Shown: positions 50,440 through 57,545 of the stretch, in pieces
How positions within the stretch are numbered: position 1 is the stretch's first letter
Layout of the letters: every line of letters begins with the position of its first letter
Assembly: GCA_035707805.1 (NCBI GenBank)
Contig: DASSTS010000033.1
Location: forward strand, 1 to 64,000
Origin: Castellaniella sp035707805
GTDB taxonomy: Bacteria > Pseudomonadota > Gammaproteobacteria > Burkholderiales > Burkholderiaceae_B
Direction: 5' to 3'
Length of the DNA: 64,000 bases
Made by a program: the position numbers and the translations under genes
Notes under the pieces: model-generated
Seen by the model: only the letters and a program-made list of their open reading frames with translations
Databases searched by the model: none
Told to the model about the DNA's origin: nothing

Positions 50440-51749
50440 CCGGGGCCCGGCCGGCGCTTGCGGACGGCACGCACATGGCGGGCCGGCAGAACCTGCGCCT
50501 GCTGGTGCAGTTGCGCTGGATCGCGGTGCTGGGCCAGGCGCTGGCCATCGTCGTGGCCGTGGACGGTTTCTCGCTGGCGCTGCCGCTGTTCGACATGGCG
50601 CTGGTGGCAGGCCTGCTGACCGTCTTCAACCTCTTCAGCCAGCTGCGCCTGAAATGGCACCTGCCCGTGAGCCAGGTCGAGCTGTTCCTGGCGCTGCTGG
50701 CCGACGTCGCGGCGCTGACCGCCCAGCTGTACCTGAGCGGCGGCGCCACCAATCCTTTCATCTTCCTCTATCTGCTGCAGGTGGCCCTGGCCGCTGTCCT
50801 GCTGCGGCGGCGCACGACCTGGCTGATGGCGGGCGTGACCTCGGCCGCGTTCGCCGGCTTGGTGCTGACGCATCATCACGGCTACACCCTGCCGCTGGAC
50901 CTGGGCGGCGGGCTGGACAGCCCCTTCGTGCTGGGAATGCTGGTCTGCTTCGCCCTGAACGCCGTCTTGCTGGCGGCCTTCATCACCCGGATCACGCAGA
51001 ACGTGCGCACCCGCGACGCGCGCCTGGCGGCACTGCGCCAGCGCGCGTCCGAGGAAGAGCACATCGTGCACATGGGCCTGCTGGCCTCGGGGGCGGCCCA
51101 CGAACTGGGCACACCCCTGGCGACGCTGGACGTGATCCTGGGCGACTGGGTCCATGCGCCCGCGGTGGCCGCGGACGCCGAACTGCAACAGGACGTGCGG
51201 GACATGCAGGCCCAGGTGCAGCGCTGCAAGACCATCCTGAGCGGCATCCTGATGTCGGCCGGGGAGGTGCGCGGCGAGGCCCTGACGCGCACCACCGTGA
51301 CCGCCTTTCTGGACGGGCTGGTGGCGCAATGGCGGCAGGCGCATCCGGCGGCCCGTCTGGAGTATCGCCGCGAGGTCGATGCGGACGTGGTGGTGATCGC
51401 CGATGCCGGCCTGCGGCAGATGGTGTTCAATGTCCTGAACAACGCCCTGGAGGCATCGCCCACGCTGCAGCAGCTCACGGCCGTCCTGGAGGGCGGCCAG
51501 CTGACGCTGGAGGTCCGCGACCGGGGGCCGGGCTTCGTCCAGGAGGTCCTGCATTCGCTGGGCAAGCCCTACCGGTCCACCAAGGGGCAGCCGGGCAGGG
51601 GCCTGGGCCTGTTCCTGTCGCACAAGGTGGCGAAGTCCCTGAGCGGCACCCTCTGCGCGAGCAACCTGCCCGAAGGCGGCGCCTGCGTCACGATCCGCTT
51701 TCCCCTGTCCGCCCTGACGCCGGAGGATGCCGATGAACCCGCCGCATGA
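50436..51749 (+). CDS. regB: Redox sensor histidine kinase RegB/PrrB
   Basis: 437 residues. Six membrane helices in the first 190 residues, then a HisKA/HATPase_c kinase. RegB marks are clear: the quinone-binding heptapeptide GGATNPF (102-108), H-box phospho-acceptor His222 in ASGAAHELGTPLATLD, and Cys264 in VQRCKTIL, matching the redox-active cysteine of Rhodobacter RegB. N and G boxes: NVLNNALEASP, DRGPGF, GRGLGLFLS. It senses quinone and redox state and phosphorylates RegA. It is coupled to SURF1 (ATGA) and overlaps regA by 17 bases. Confidence 0.92.
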   Translation: MTGARPALADGTHMAGRQNLRLLVQLRWIAVLGQALAIVVAVDGFSLALPLFDMALVAGLLTVFNLFSQLRLKWHLPVSQVELFLALLADVAALTAQLYLSGGATNPFIFLYLLQVALAAVLLRRRTTWLMAGVTSAAFAGLVLTHHHGYTLPLDLGGGLDSPFVLGMLVCFALNAVLLAAFITRITQNVRTRDARLAALRQRASEEEHIVHMGLLASGAAHELGTPLATLDVILGDWVHAPAVAADAELQQDVRDMQAQVQRCKTILSGILMSAGEVRGEALTRTTVTAFLDGLVAQWRQAHPAARLEYRREVDADVVVIADAGLRQMVFNVLNNALEASPTLQQLTAVLEGGQLTLEVRDRGPGFVQEVLHSLGKPYRSTKGQPGRGLGLFLSHKVAKSLSGTLCASNLPEGGACVTIRFPLSALTPEDADEPAA

Positions 51750-52296
51750 AACGGCCGCGGCCGAGCAGCGCCTGCTGCTCGTGGTCGAGGACGACGAATC
51801 CTTGTCGCATTCCCTCGCACGCTCGTTCGAGCGCCGCGGCTACCGCGTGCTGCGCGCCGCCAGCCTGGAATCCGTCGAGGTCCTGCTGGCGCAGGGCCAT
51901 ACGCCCGGCTATGCCGTCGTGGACCTGAAGCTGCAGGGCGAGGCCTCGGGCCTGGCCTGCGTGCAGCGCCTGCACGCGCATGCGCCCGGGATGCTGATCG
52001 TGGTCCTCACGGGTTTCGCCAGCATCGCCACGGCCGTCGAGGCGGTCAAGCTGGGCGCCTGCCATTACCTGGCCAAGCCCTCGAACACGGACGACATCGA
52101 ACGCGCCTTCGCCCGGACCGAGGGCGACGTCGAGGCCGCCCTGGCGCCGCGCCAGGCGTCGATCAAGACGCTGGAATGGGAACGCATCCACGAGGTGCTG
52201 GCGGCGACCAATTTCAATATCTCCGAGACGGCCCGCCGGCTCGGCATGCACCGGCGCACCCTGGCGCGCAAGCTGGAAAAGCGCCAGGTGCGGTGA
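51733..52296 (+). CDS. regA: Redox response regulator RegA/PrrA
   Basis: 187 residues. A receiver domain (LLLVVEDDESLSHSLARSFERRGY, phospho-Asp64 in AVVDLKLQGE, VVLTGFASIATAVEAVKLGA) is joined by a Pro-containing linker to a Fis-type HTH (ATNFNISETARRLGMHRRTLARKLEKR), the RegA/PrrA/ActR layout. ATG 51733 is chosen because GGAGG (51722-51726) is spaced 6 bases from it; ATG 51727 is too near. Expected to regulate respiratory oxidases, possibly the cyo operon upstream. The 201-base gap after it holds a TATAAT (52378-52383) and the palindrome gggatatccc (52394-52403). Confidence 0.92.
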   Translation: MNPPHETAAAEQRLLLVVEDDESLSHSLARSFERRGYRVLRAASLESVEVLLAQGHTPGYAVVDLKLQGEASGLACVQRLHAHAPGMLIVVLTGFASIATAVEAVKLGACHYLAKPSNTDDIERAFARTEGDVEAALAPRQASIKTLEWERIHEVLAATNFNISETARRLGMHRRTLARKLEKRQVR

Positions 52297-52497
52297 TCCG
52301 CCGCGCCCGCGCCAGGGCAGGGGATGCCGTCGGGAACGGGTGCCGCGCAGCACGCGCCGCCGTCCGGCGTCCAAGCTTATAATTGCCGCCGCAGGGATAT
52401 CCCTTGCAGAAAAAACCGATGCCGGCGGGTAGACTGAACGCCGCATCGACCGGTCCGGGCACGACCCGGCATCGCCACCCGTTCAAAGGAGCCCTTC

Positions 52498-53466
52498 ATG
52501 AATCTGCATCCCGTCCTTCGCAAGCTCGCAGGCGCCGCCGCCGTGGTCGGCGCGCTGGCTGCGGCGCAGGCCCAGGCACAATCCGTGGCGGTCACCTCCA
52601 TCGTCGAGCATCCCGCCCTCGATGCCGTGAAGGACGGCGTGCGCGAGGCGCTCACCAAGGCCGGCTACACCGAGGCCAAGGGCCTCAAATGGCAGTTCCA
52701 GACGGCGCAGGGCAATACGGCCATCGCCGCCCAGATCGCCCGCAAGTTCGTCGGCGACAAGCCCGACGTGATCGTGGCCATCGCCACGCCCTCGGCGCAG
52801 GCCGTGGTGGCCGCCACCAAGTCGATCCCCGTCGTCTATTCCGCGGTGACGGATCCGGTCGCCGCCCAGCTCGTTCCCGACTGGGGCGCCTCGGGCACCA
52901 ATGTGACCGGCGTGTCCGATGCCCTGTCGCTGGACAAGCAGATCGAGCTCATCAAAAAGGTCGTGCCCAATGCCAAGAAGGTCGGCATGGTCTACAACCC
53001 CGGCGAGGCCAACTCGGTGGTGGTGGTCAAGCAACTGCGCGAGCTGCTGCCCAAGGCCGGCATGAGCCTGGTCGAGGCCACGGCCGCCCGCACGGTGGAC
53101 GTGGGCGCGGCCGCCCGCAGCCTGGTGGGCAAGGTCGACGTCATCTATACCAATACCGACAACAACGTGGTCTCGGCCTACGAGTCCCTGGTCAAGGTCG
53201 GCAATTCGGCCAAGATCCCGCTGGTGGCCTCGGACACCGACAGCGTCAAGCGCGGCGCCATCGCGGCGCTGGGGGTCAATTACCACGACCTGGGCGTGCA
53301 GACCGGCGCCCTGGTGGTGCGCATCCTCAAGGGTGAAAAACCCGGCTCCATCGCTTCCGAGACCAGCGCCCGCCAGCAGCTGTTCGTCAACCTCGGCGCC
53401 GCGAAAAAGCAAGGCGTGACCCTGTCCGACGCCCTCATCAAGTCGGCCGCCCAGGTCATCAAGTAA
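52498..53466 (+). CDS. ABC transporter substrate-binding protein (PF04392 type)
   Basis: 322 residues. A signal peptide (cut near AQAQA, residue 27) is followed by a two-lobed binding protein of the ABC_sub_bind class (SVAVTSIVEHPALDAVKDGVREALTKAGY, PDVIVAIATPSAQAVVAATKSIPVVYSAVTDPVAAQLV, GTNVTGVSDALSLDKQIELIKKVVP). Gram-positive relatives (TrpX type) are linked to tryptophan uptake; the substrate here is not known. An AAAGGAG ribosome site precedes ATG 52498. Two strong hairpins separate it from the permease gene. Confidence 0.92.
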   Translation: MNLHPVLRKLAGAAAVVGALAAAQAQAQSVAVTSIVEHPALDAVKDGVREALTKAGYTEAKGLKWQFQTAQGNTAIAAQIARKFVGDKPDVIVAIATPSAQAVVAATKSIPVVYSAVTDPVAAQLVPDWGASGTNVTGVSDALSLDKQIELIKKVVPNAKKVGMVYNPGEANSVVVVKQLRELLPKAGMSLVEATAARTVDVGAAARSLVGKVDVIYTNTDNNVVSAYESLVKVGNSAKIPLVASDTDSVKRGAIAALGVNYHDLGVQTGALVVRILKGEKPGSIASETSARQQLFVNLGAAKKQGVTLSDALIKSAAQVIK

Positions 53467-53474
53467 ATCCCCGC

Positions 53475-53530
53475 GCGGCCGGCGCCCGGACCCCGGGCCC
53501 GCCGGCCGCCATGCCGCCCGCGGCGGCATG
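53475..53530 (+). repeat. Two adjacent GC-rich hairpins after the binding-protein gene
   Basis: Hairpin 1: 53475-53489 pairs with 53493-53509 (15 bp, two-base bulge, 3-base loop). Hairpin 2: catgccgcc (53510-53518) pairs with ggcggcatg (53522-53530) around a 3-base loop. No T-run follows. Such structures after a binding-protein gene often protect its mRNA 3' end, giving more binding protein than permease. Role inferred. Confidence 0.6.
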
Positions 53531-53614
53531 CCCCGACTGTCCGGAGCCCGGCTCCGGCGGACGCCCGCCCCAGGCCTGACGCGCCGTGGCGGGTCTGCTT
53601 TTCCAGAGAATCCC

Positions 53615-54502
53615 ATGTCCATTTATTCCATGTGGGGCGCCTTCGAGATCGGGCTGATCTTCGGCCTGGTCGCCCTGGGCGTCCTGATTTCCTTCCGGGT
53701 CCTGAATTTTCCCGATCTGACCGTGGACGGCAGTTTCCCCCTGGGCGGGGCGACGGCCGCGATCCTGATCCACCACGGTATGGATCCCTTCCTGGCGACG
53801 GGAATCGCCACCCTGGCGGCCGGCTTTGCGGGCATGATCACGGGCTGGCTCAACGTCAGCCTGAAGATCATGGATCTGCTGGCCAGCATCCTGATGATGA
53901 TCGCGCTGTATTCGATCAACCTGCGGGTCATGGACGCCCCCAATGTGCCGCTGATCACCGATCCCACCGTCTTTACCGTGCTGCAGCCCGACGGCGTGGA
54001 CGATTTCGTGGCCCGTCCGCTCATCCTGCTGGCGCTGGTGGTCGTGGTCAAGCTGCTGCTGGACTGGTTCTTCTCGACCCAGGTGGGCCTGGCCATGCGT
54101 TCGACCGGGTCCAATCCCCGCATGGCGCGCGCCCAGGGCATTCACACCGGGCGGATGATCCTGCTGGGTATGGCCATCTCCAACGCCCTCTGCGGCCTGG
54201 CGGGCGCGCTGTTCGCCCAGTCGCAGGGCGGGGCGGACATTTCCATGGGGATCGGCACCATCGTGATCGGCCTGGCCGCCGTCATCATCGGGGAATCCAT
54301 CCTGCCCACGCGCCGCCTGATGGTGGCCACGCTGGCCGTCGTGATCGGCGCGGTGCTGTACCGGTTCTTCATCGCGCTGGCGCTGAACGCCGACTTCGTC
54401 GGCCTGAAGGCCCAGGACCTGAACCTGGTCACGGCCGTGCTGGTGACGGTGGCGCTGGTGATTCCGCTGGTCAAGCAGCGTCTGTCGAAAAAGAGGGCCT
54501 GA
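53615..54502 (+). CDS. ABC transporter permease
   Basis: 295 residues, about eight helices. It resembles permeases of the branched-chain amino acid (LivH-like) superfamily paired with PF04392 binding proteins: EIGLIFGLVALGVLISFRVLNFPDLTVDGSFPLGGATAA, TQVGLAMRSTGSNPRMARAQG, and a helix pair near the end followed by KQRLSKKRA. ATG 53615 is chosen because the longer frame (from 53528) runs through the GC-rich hairpin tail with unlike residues. The ATPase gene follows after 3 bases. Confidence 0.92.
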   Translation: MSIYSMWGAFEIGLIFGLVALGVLISFRVLNFPDLTVDGSFPLGGATAAILIHHGMDPFLATGIATLAAGFAGMITGWLNVSLKIMDLLASILMMIALYSINLRVMDAPNVPLITDPTVFTVLQPDGVDDFVARPLILLALVVVVKLLLDWFFSTQVGLAMRSTGSNPRMARAQGIHTGRMILLGMAISNALCGLAGALFAQSQGGADISMGIGTIVIGLAAVIIGESILPTRRLMVATLAVVIGAVLYRFFIALALNADFVGLKAQDLNLVTAVLVTVALVIPLVKQRLSKKRA

Positions 54503-54505
54503 GCC

Positions 54506-55300
54506 ATGTTGAGCGCACAGAATCTGCAGCTGACCTTCAATCCCGGCACGCCCATCGAGACGCAGGCGCTGCGCGGCATGTCCCTGGACATCCCGGCGGG
54601 CCAGTTCGTCACGGTGATCGGCTCCAACGGCGCGGGCAAGTCCACCTTCCTGAACGCCATCTCGGGCGAGCAGACGGTCGACAGCGGGTCCATCGTGATC
54701 GATGGCGAGGACGTCACCCGCCAGCCGGTCTGGGACCGCGCCCGCAAGGTCGCCCGGGTCTTCCAGGATCCCATGGCCGGGACCTGCGAGAACCTGACGA
54801 TCGAGGAAAACATGTCGCTCGCGCTGGGCCGCGGCCAGTTCCGCAGCCTGCGACAGGCGGTGCGCGCGGAAATGCGCGTGCTGTTCCGCGAGCGGCTGGC
54901 CATGCTGGGCCTGGGGCTGGAAAACCGCCTCACCGACCGCATCGGCCTGCTCTCGGGCGGCCAGCGCCAGGCCGTCAGCCTGCTGATGGCCGCGCTGCGT
55001 CCCTCGCGCATCCTGCTGCTGGACGAGCACACCGCGGCCCTGGACCCGCGCACGGCACAGTTCGTGCTGGACCTGACGGCCCGCATCGTCGCCGAGCATG
55101 GCCTGACGACCATGATGGTGACGCACAGCATGCGCCAGGCTCTGGACGTGGGCGACCGTACGGTCATGCTGCACCAGGGCAGGGTGGTGCTGGACGTTTC
55201 CGGCGACACCCGCCGCGGCCTGGAGGTTCCGGACTTGCTGGCGATGTTCGAGCGCGTCCGCGGCGAGGAACTCGCCGACGACACCTTGCTGCTGGGATGA
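54506..55300 (+). CDS. ABC transporter ATPase
   Basis: 264 residues. Walker A GSNGAGKST (39-47), Q-loop VFQDPMAGT, signature LSGGQ (149-153), Walker B ILLLDEHTA (Asp173, Glu174), H-loop His in MMVTHSMRQAL. The Walker B Glu is followed by His rather than the common Pro (DEHTAALDPRT), a feature shared with relatives of this importer type. It energises the permease 3 bases upstream. An elaborate hairpin begins at the first base after its stop. Confidence 0.94.
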   Translation: MLSAQNLQLTFNPGTPIETQALRGMSLDIPAGQFVTVIGSNGAGKSTFLNAISGEQTVDSGSIVIDGEDVTRQPVWDRARKVARVFQDPMAGTCENLTIEENMSLALGRGQFRSLRQAVRAEMRVLFRERLAMLGLGLENRLTDRIGLLSGGQRQAVSLLMAALRPSRILLLDEHTAALDPRTAQFVLDLTARIVAEHGLTTMMVTHSMRQALDVGDRTVMLHQGRVVLDVSGDTRRGLEVPDLLAMFERVRGEELADDTLLLG

Positions 55301-55343
55301 GGCCGGACACGAAAGGGTCCCTGCGGACCCTTTCGTGCCGGCC
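55301..55343. repeat. Long hairpin right after the ABC ATPase stop
   Basis: A 13-bp perfect stem, cacgaaagggtcc (55308-55320) with ggaccctttcgtg (55325-55337), extended by ggccgg (55301-55306) with ccggcc (55338-55343) across a single bulged A: 19 bp in total, loop ctgc. No T-run follows, so it is not a standard intrinsic terminator, though it may cap the ABC mRNA. Its right arm is part of a 25-base direct repeat. Confidence 0.8.
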
Positions 55344-55355
55344 GAATCGGAGCGC
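55331..55355. repeat. 25-base direct repeat, copy 1, with adjoining 24-base palindrome
   Basis: The repeat begins tttcgtgccggccgaatcgg and ends agcgc. An identical copy lies at 55399-55423. The end of copy 1 forms the left part of a perfect 24-base palindrome at 55348-55371 (CGGAGCGCCCTG and its complement). The arrangement resembles REP/BIME-like intergenic repeats. Whether it recurs elsewhere cannot be seen. Confidence 0.8.
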
Positions 55356-55398
55356 CCTGCAGGGCGCTCCGTGGGGGGCGATGGCAAGAGGCCAGGGT

Positions 55399-55423
55399 TT
55401 TCGTGCCGGCCGAATCGGAGCGC
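55399..55423. repeat. 25-base direct repeat, copy 2
   Basis: Identical to 55331-55355, 68 bases from repeat start to repeat start. Here the repeat is followed by gaacattta and the TetR operator-like region instead of the palindrome's right arm. Confidence 0.8.
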
Positions 55424-55432
55424 GAACATTTA

Positions 55433-55458
55433 TTGACAAAGAACGCCCCGATTGTCAA
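55433..55458. promoter_or_regulatory. Inverted repeat upstream of the TetR gene (candidate operator)
   Basis: TTGACAA (55433-55439), 12 bases, TTGTCAA (55452-55458): perfect reverse complements, ending 9 bases before the TetR start codon. TTGACA is also an ideal -35 hexamer. A dimeric TetR protein binding here would block its own promoter. Autoregulation is inferred. Confidence 0.55.
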
Positions 55459-55467
55459 AATGTCTGG

Positions 55468-56031
55468 ATGATACAAAAACTGAGTCCGGAAGCCCTGGCC
55501 GAGCGACGCACCCGCATCCTGGATGCGGCGCGCTGGTGCTTCCTGAACTTCGGTTTCAAGCGCACCACCCTCGACGAGATCGCGCGCCGGGCCTCCATTT
55601 CCCGCACCTTGCTCTATCGTACCTTCCGGGACAAGGAAGACCTCTTCGTCCAGGTGTTCGACGACTGGCTGATGTCGCGGCTGGAACCCGCCTTGCTCGC
55701 CGCCCGTCAGCCCGGTCCTCCGCGCGCGCGCCTCTACCGGATCTGCCAGATCGCGCTGCTGGATCTCTGGTCCGAGATGGAATCGGCGCCGATGTCCAGC
55801 GAATTCCAGGACGTGTGCGAACGCCTGCGGCCCCAGGTGGCCCATCAGCATCGCGACCGGTTCCGCGAGTGCGTCGCCGAGGTCCTGAAGGATCCGGTGG
55901 TGTCGCTGGTGTTCCAGCTGGCGCTGGAGGGCGTGTTCGAGGACCGGCCTCGGCTCGACGTCCTGCAGGTCCGGGTCGGGATCCTGGTGGACCGGTTCAC
56001 CCGGGACCTGCCCGATCCCCAGAACGACTGA
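55468..56031 (+). CDS. TetR/AcrR-family regulator
   Basis: 187 residues. N-terminal HTH (RRTRILDAARWCFLNFGFKRTTLDEIARRASISRTLLYRTFRDKEDLF), then a variable ligand domain. The ATG at 55468 is the first in frame after the operator-like repeat. It reads in the same direction as the RND efflux genes that start 180 bases downstream, unlike the divergent acrR/acrAB layout. It probably represses the efflux operon; the ligand is unknown. Confidence 0.92.
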   Translation: MIQKLSPEALAERRTRILDAARWCFLNFGFKRTTLDEIARRASISRTLLYRTFRDKEDLFVQVFDDWLMSRLEPALLAARQPGPPRARLYRICQIALLDLWSEMESAPMSSEFQDVCERLRPQVAHQHRDRFRECVAEVLKDPVVSLVFQLALEGVFEDRPRLDVLQVRVGILVDRFTRDLPDPQND

Positions 56032-56211
56032 TGCCCCTTCGACCGCGGGACCCTGCCATGGCCATAGTGACGCCCTCTGATTTCCCCTTATACTTTCCGC
56101 TTGCTTCCCCGGCCTTGGGCCGACCGTTTCCCTGTCGAAACGGCTGACCGGGCCCCGCCCGATATCCATCTGTTTTTCCAATCAAGAAACCATCATTTCG
56201 GGAGTTTTCTT

Positions 56212-57501
56212 ATGGCCTTTCCGCAACAGCCCGCCGGCCGAGTCCTGCGGCCCTTGGCGTTGGCGCTGCTGCTGACCCTGGCCGCCTGCGGCGACCAGCC
56301 GCAAGAAGGCATGCAGGGCATGAAGGTTCCGGTCAGCGTGATCCAGGTCCAGCCCCACGCCGCGGACGTCACGACCGAGCTGCCGGGGCGCGTGCAGGCC
56401 ATCGAGGACGCCGAGATCCGCGCCCGGGTGACCGGCATCGTCAAGGCCATCGAGTTCGAGCAGGGCAGCAAGGTCAAGGCCGGCCAGCTGCTGTTCACCA
56501 TCGATCCCGCCCCCTACAAGGCGGCCCGCGACCAGGCCGCCGCGCAGCTGAAGAACGCCCAGGCGGCCGCCGCGACCGCGCGCCTGCAGGCCCAGCGCTT
56601 CGGCAAGTTGATCGGCCAGCACGCCATCAGCCAGCAGGATTACGACAACGCGGTCGCCCAGGCGCGCCAGACCGAGGCTGCCGTGGCCGCCGCCAAGGCC
56701 GTCCTCGAGGGCGCCGACATCGATCTCGGCTACACCCGGGTCACCTCGCCCATCGACGGCCAGATCGGCAAGTCCCTGGTCACCGTGGGGGCGCTGGTCA
56801 GCGCGTCCTCGGCCACGCAACTGGCCACCGTGCACCGGCTGGACCAGGTGTACGTCGACGTCACCCAGCCCGTGGCGCAGATTTCGCGTCTGCGCCAGCA
56901 GGTGGCCGACGGCGTCGTGCAGCCCGACGCGCAGGGCAACACGCAGGCCCGGGTGCTGCTGGAGGACGGCAGCGTCTACCGGCATGAGGGCAAGCTGCTG
57001 TTCTCCGGCGTGGCGGTCGACCCCGGCACCGGCCAGGTGAACCTGCGGGCGCTGTTCCCCAATCCGGAACAGATCCTGCTGCCCGGCCTGTACGTCCGCG
57101 TGCTGCTCGCCCAGGGCACCGACCCCAAGGCGCTGATCGTCCCCGAACAGGCCATCCAGCGCACCGCCGACGGCAACAGCACGGTCGTGCTGATCAAGGA
57201 CGGCAAGGCCGTCTTCACGCCGGTGCAGGTCGGCCCGCGTTCGGGTCAGGGCTACATCATCTACCAAGGCGTGCAGGCCGGCGACCAGGTGGTCGTGGAA
57301 GGCTTCCAGAAAATCCGCCCGGGCGCGCCGGTGCAAGCCATCCCCTGGCAGCAGGGCGCCAAGCCCGCCGGCCAGCCCGGCGCCCAGGGTCCCGCCGCCG
57401 CGGGCGAGGCGGCTGGCAAGCCGGCTGCCGGCGCGCCGGCGGGCCAGCCCTCGGGCCAGAAGCCCGGATCCGACGCTTCGACGCAGCAGAAGGCGGGCTG
57501 A
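56212..57501 (+). CDS. RND efflux periplasmic adaptor (AcrA/MexA-like)
   Basis: 429 residues. Lipoprotein signal LTLAAC (lipid on Cys26), then membrane-fusion-protein domains: VTTELPGRVQAIEDAEIRARVTGIV, a coiled-coil hairpin (about 105-160), lipoyl half SPIDGQIGKSLVTVGALVS, beta-barrel and VVVEGFQKIRPGAPV. The last 45 residues are an unusual Gly/Ala/Pro-rich tail (KPAGQPGAQGPAAAGEAAG). A GGAG ribosome site lies before ATG 56212. It is the first gene of the efflux operon; the 180 bases upstream presumably hold its promoter. Confidence 0.95.
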   Translation: MAFPQQPAGRVLRPLALALLLTLAACGDQPQEGMQGMKVPVSVIQVQPHAADVTTELPGRVQAIEDAEIRARVTGIVKAIEFEQGSKVKAGQLLFTIDPAPYKAARDQAAAQLKNAQAAAATARLQAQRFGKLIGQHAISQQDYDNAVAQARQTEAAVAAAKAVLEGADIDLGYTRVTSPIDGQIGKSLVTVGALVSASSATQLATVHRLDQVYVDVTQPVAQISRLRQQVADGVVQPDAQGNTQARVLLEDGSVYRHEGKLLFSGVAVDPGTGQVNLRALFPNPEQILLPGLYVRVLLAQGTDPKALIVPEQAIQRTADGNSTVVLIKDGKAVFTPVQVGPRSGQGYIIYQGVQAGDQVVVEGFQKIRPGAPVQAIPWQQGAKPAGQPGAQGPAAAGEAAGKPAAGAPAGQPSGQKPGSDASTQQKAG

Positions 57502-57545
57502 CCGCCGGCCTCCTCGTCCCATCCCCGGTTCTCTAGCGAGCTCTC

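Noticed and set aside
52394..52403. Operator at gggatatccc upstream of the ABC binding-protein gene
   Set aside because: A 10-base palindrome alone is common by chance and no matching second site or regulator gene was found.
55301..55343. Standard intrinsic terminator
   Set aside because: The stem is strong, but the bases after it (gaatcggagc) contain no T-run; better treated as a repeat or a stabilising structure.
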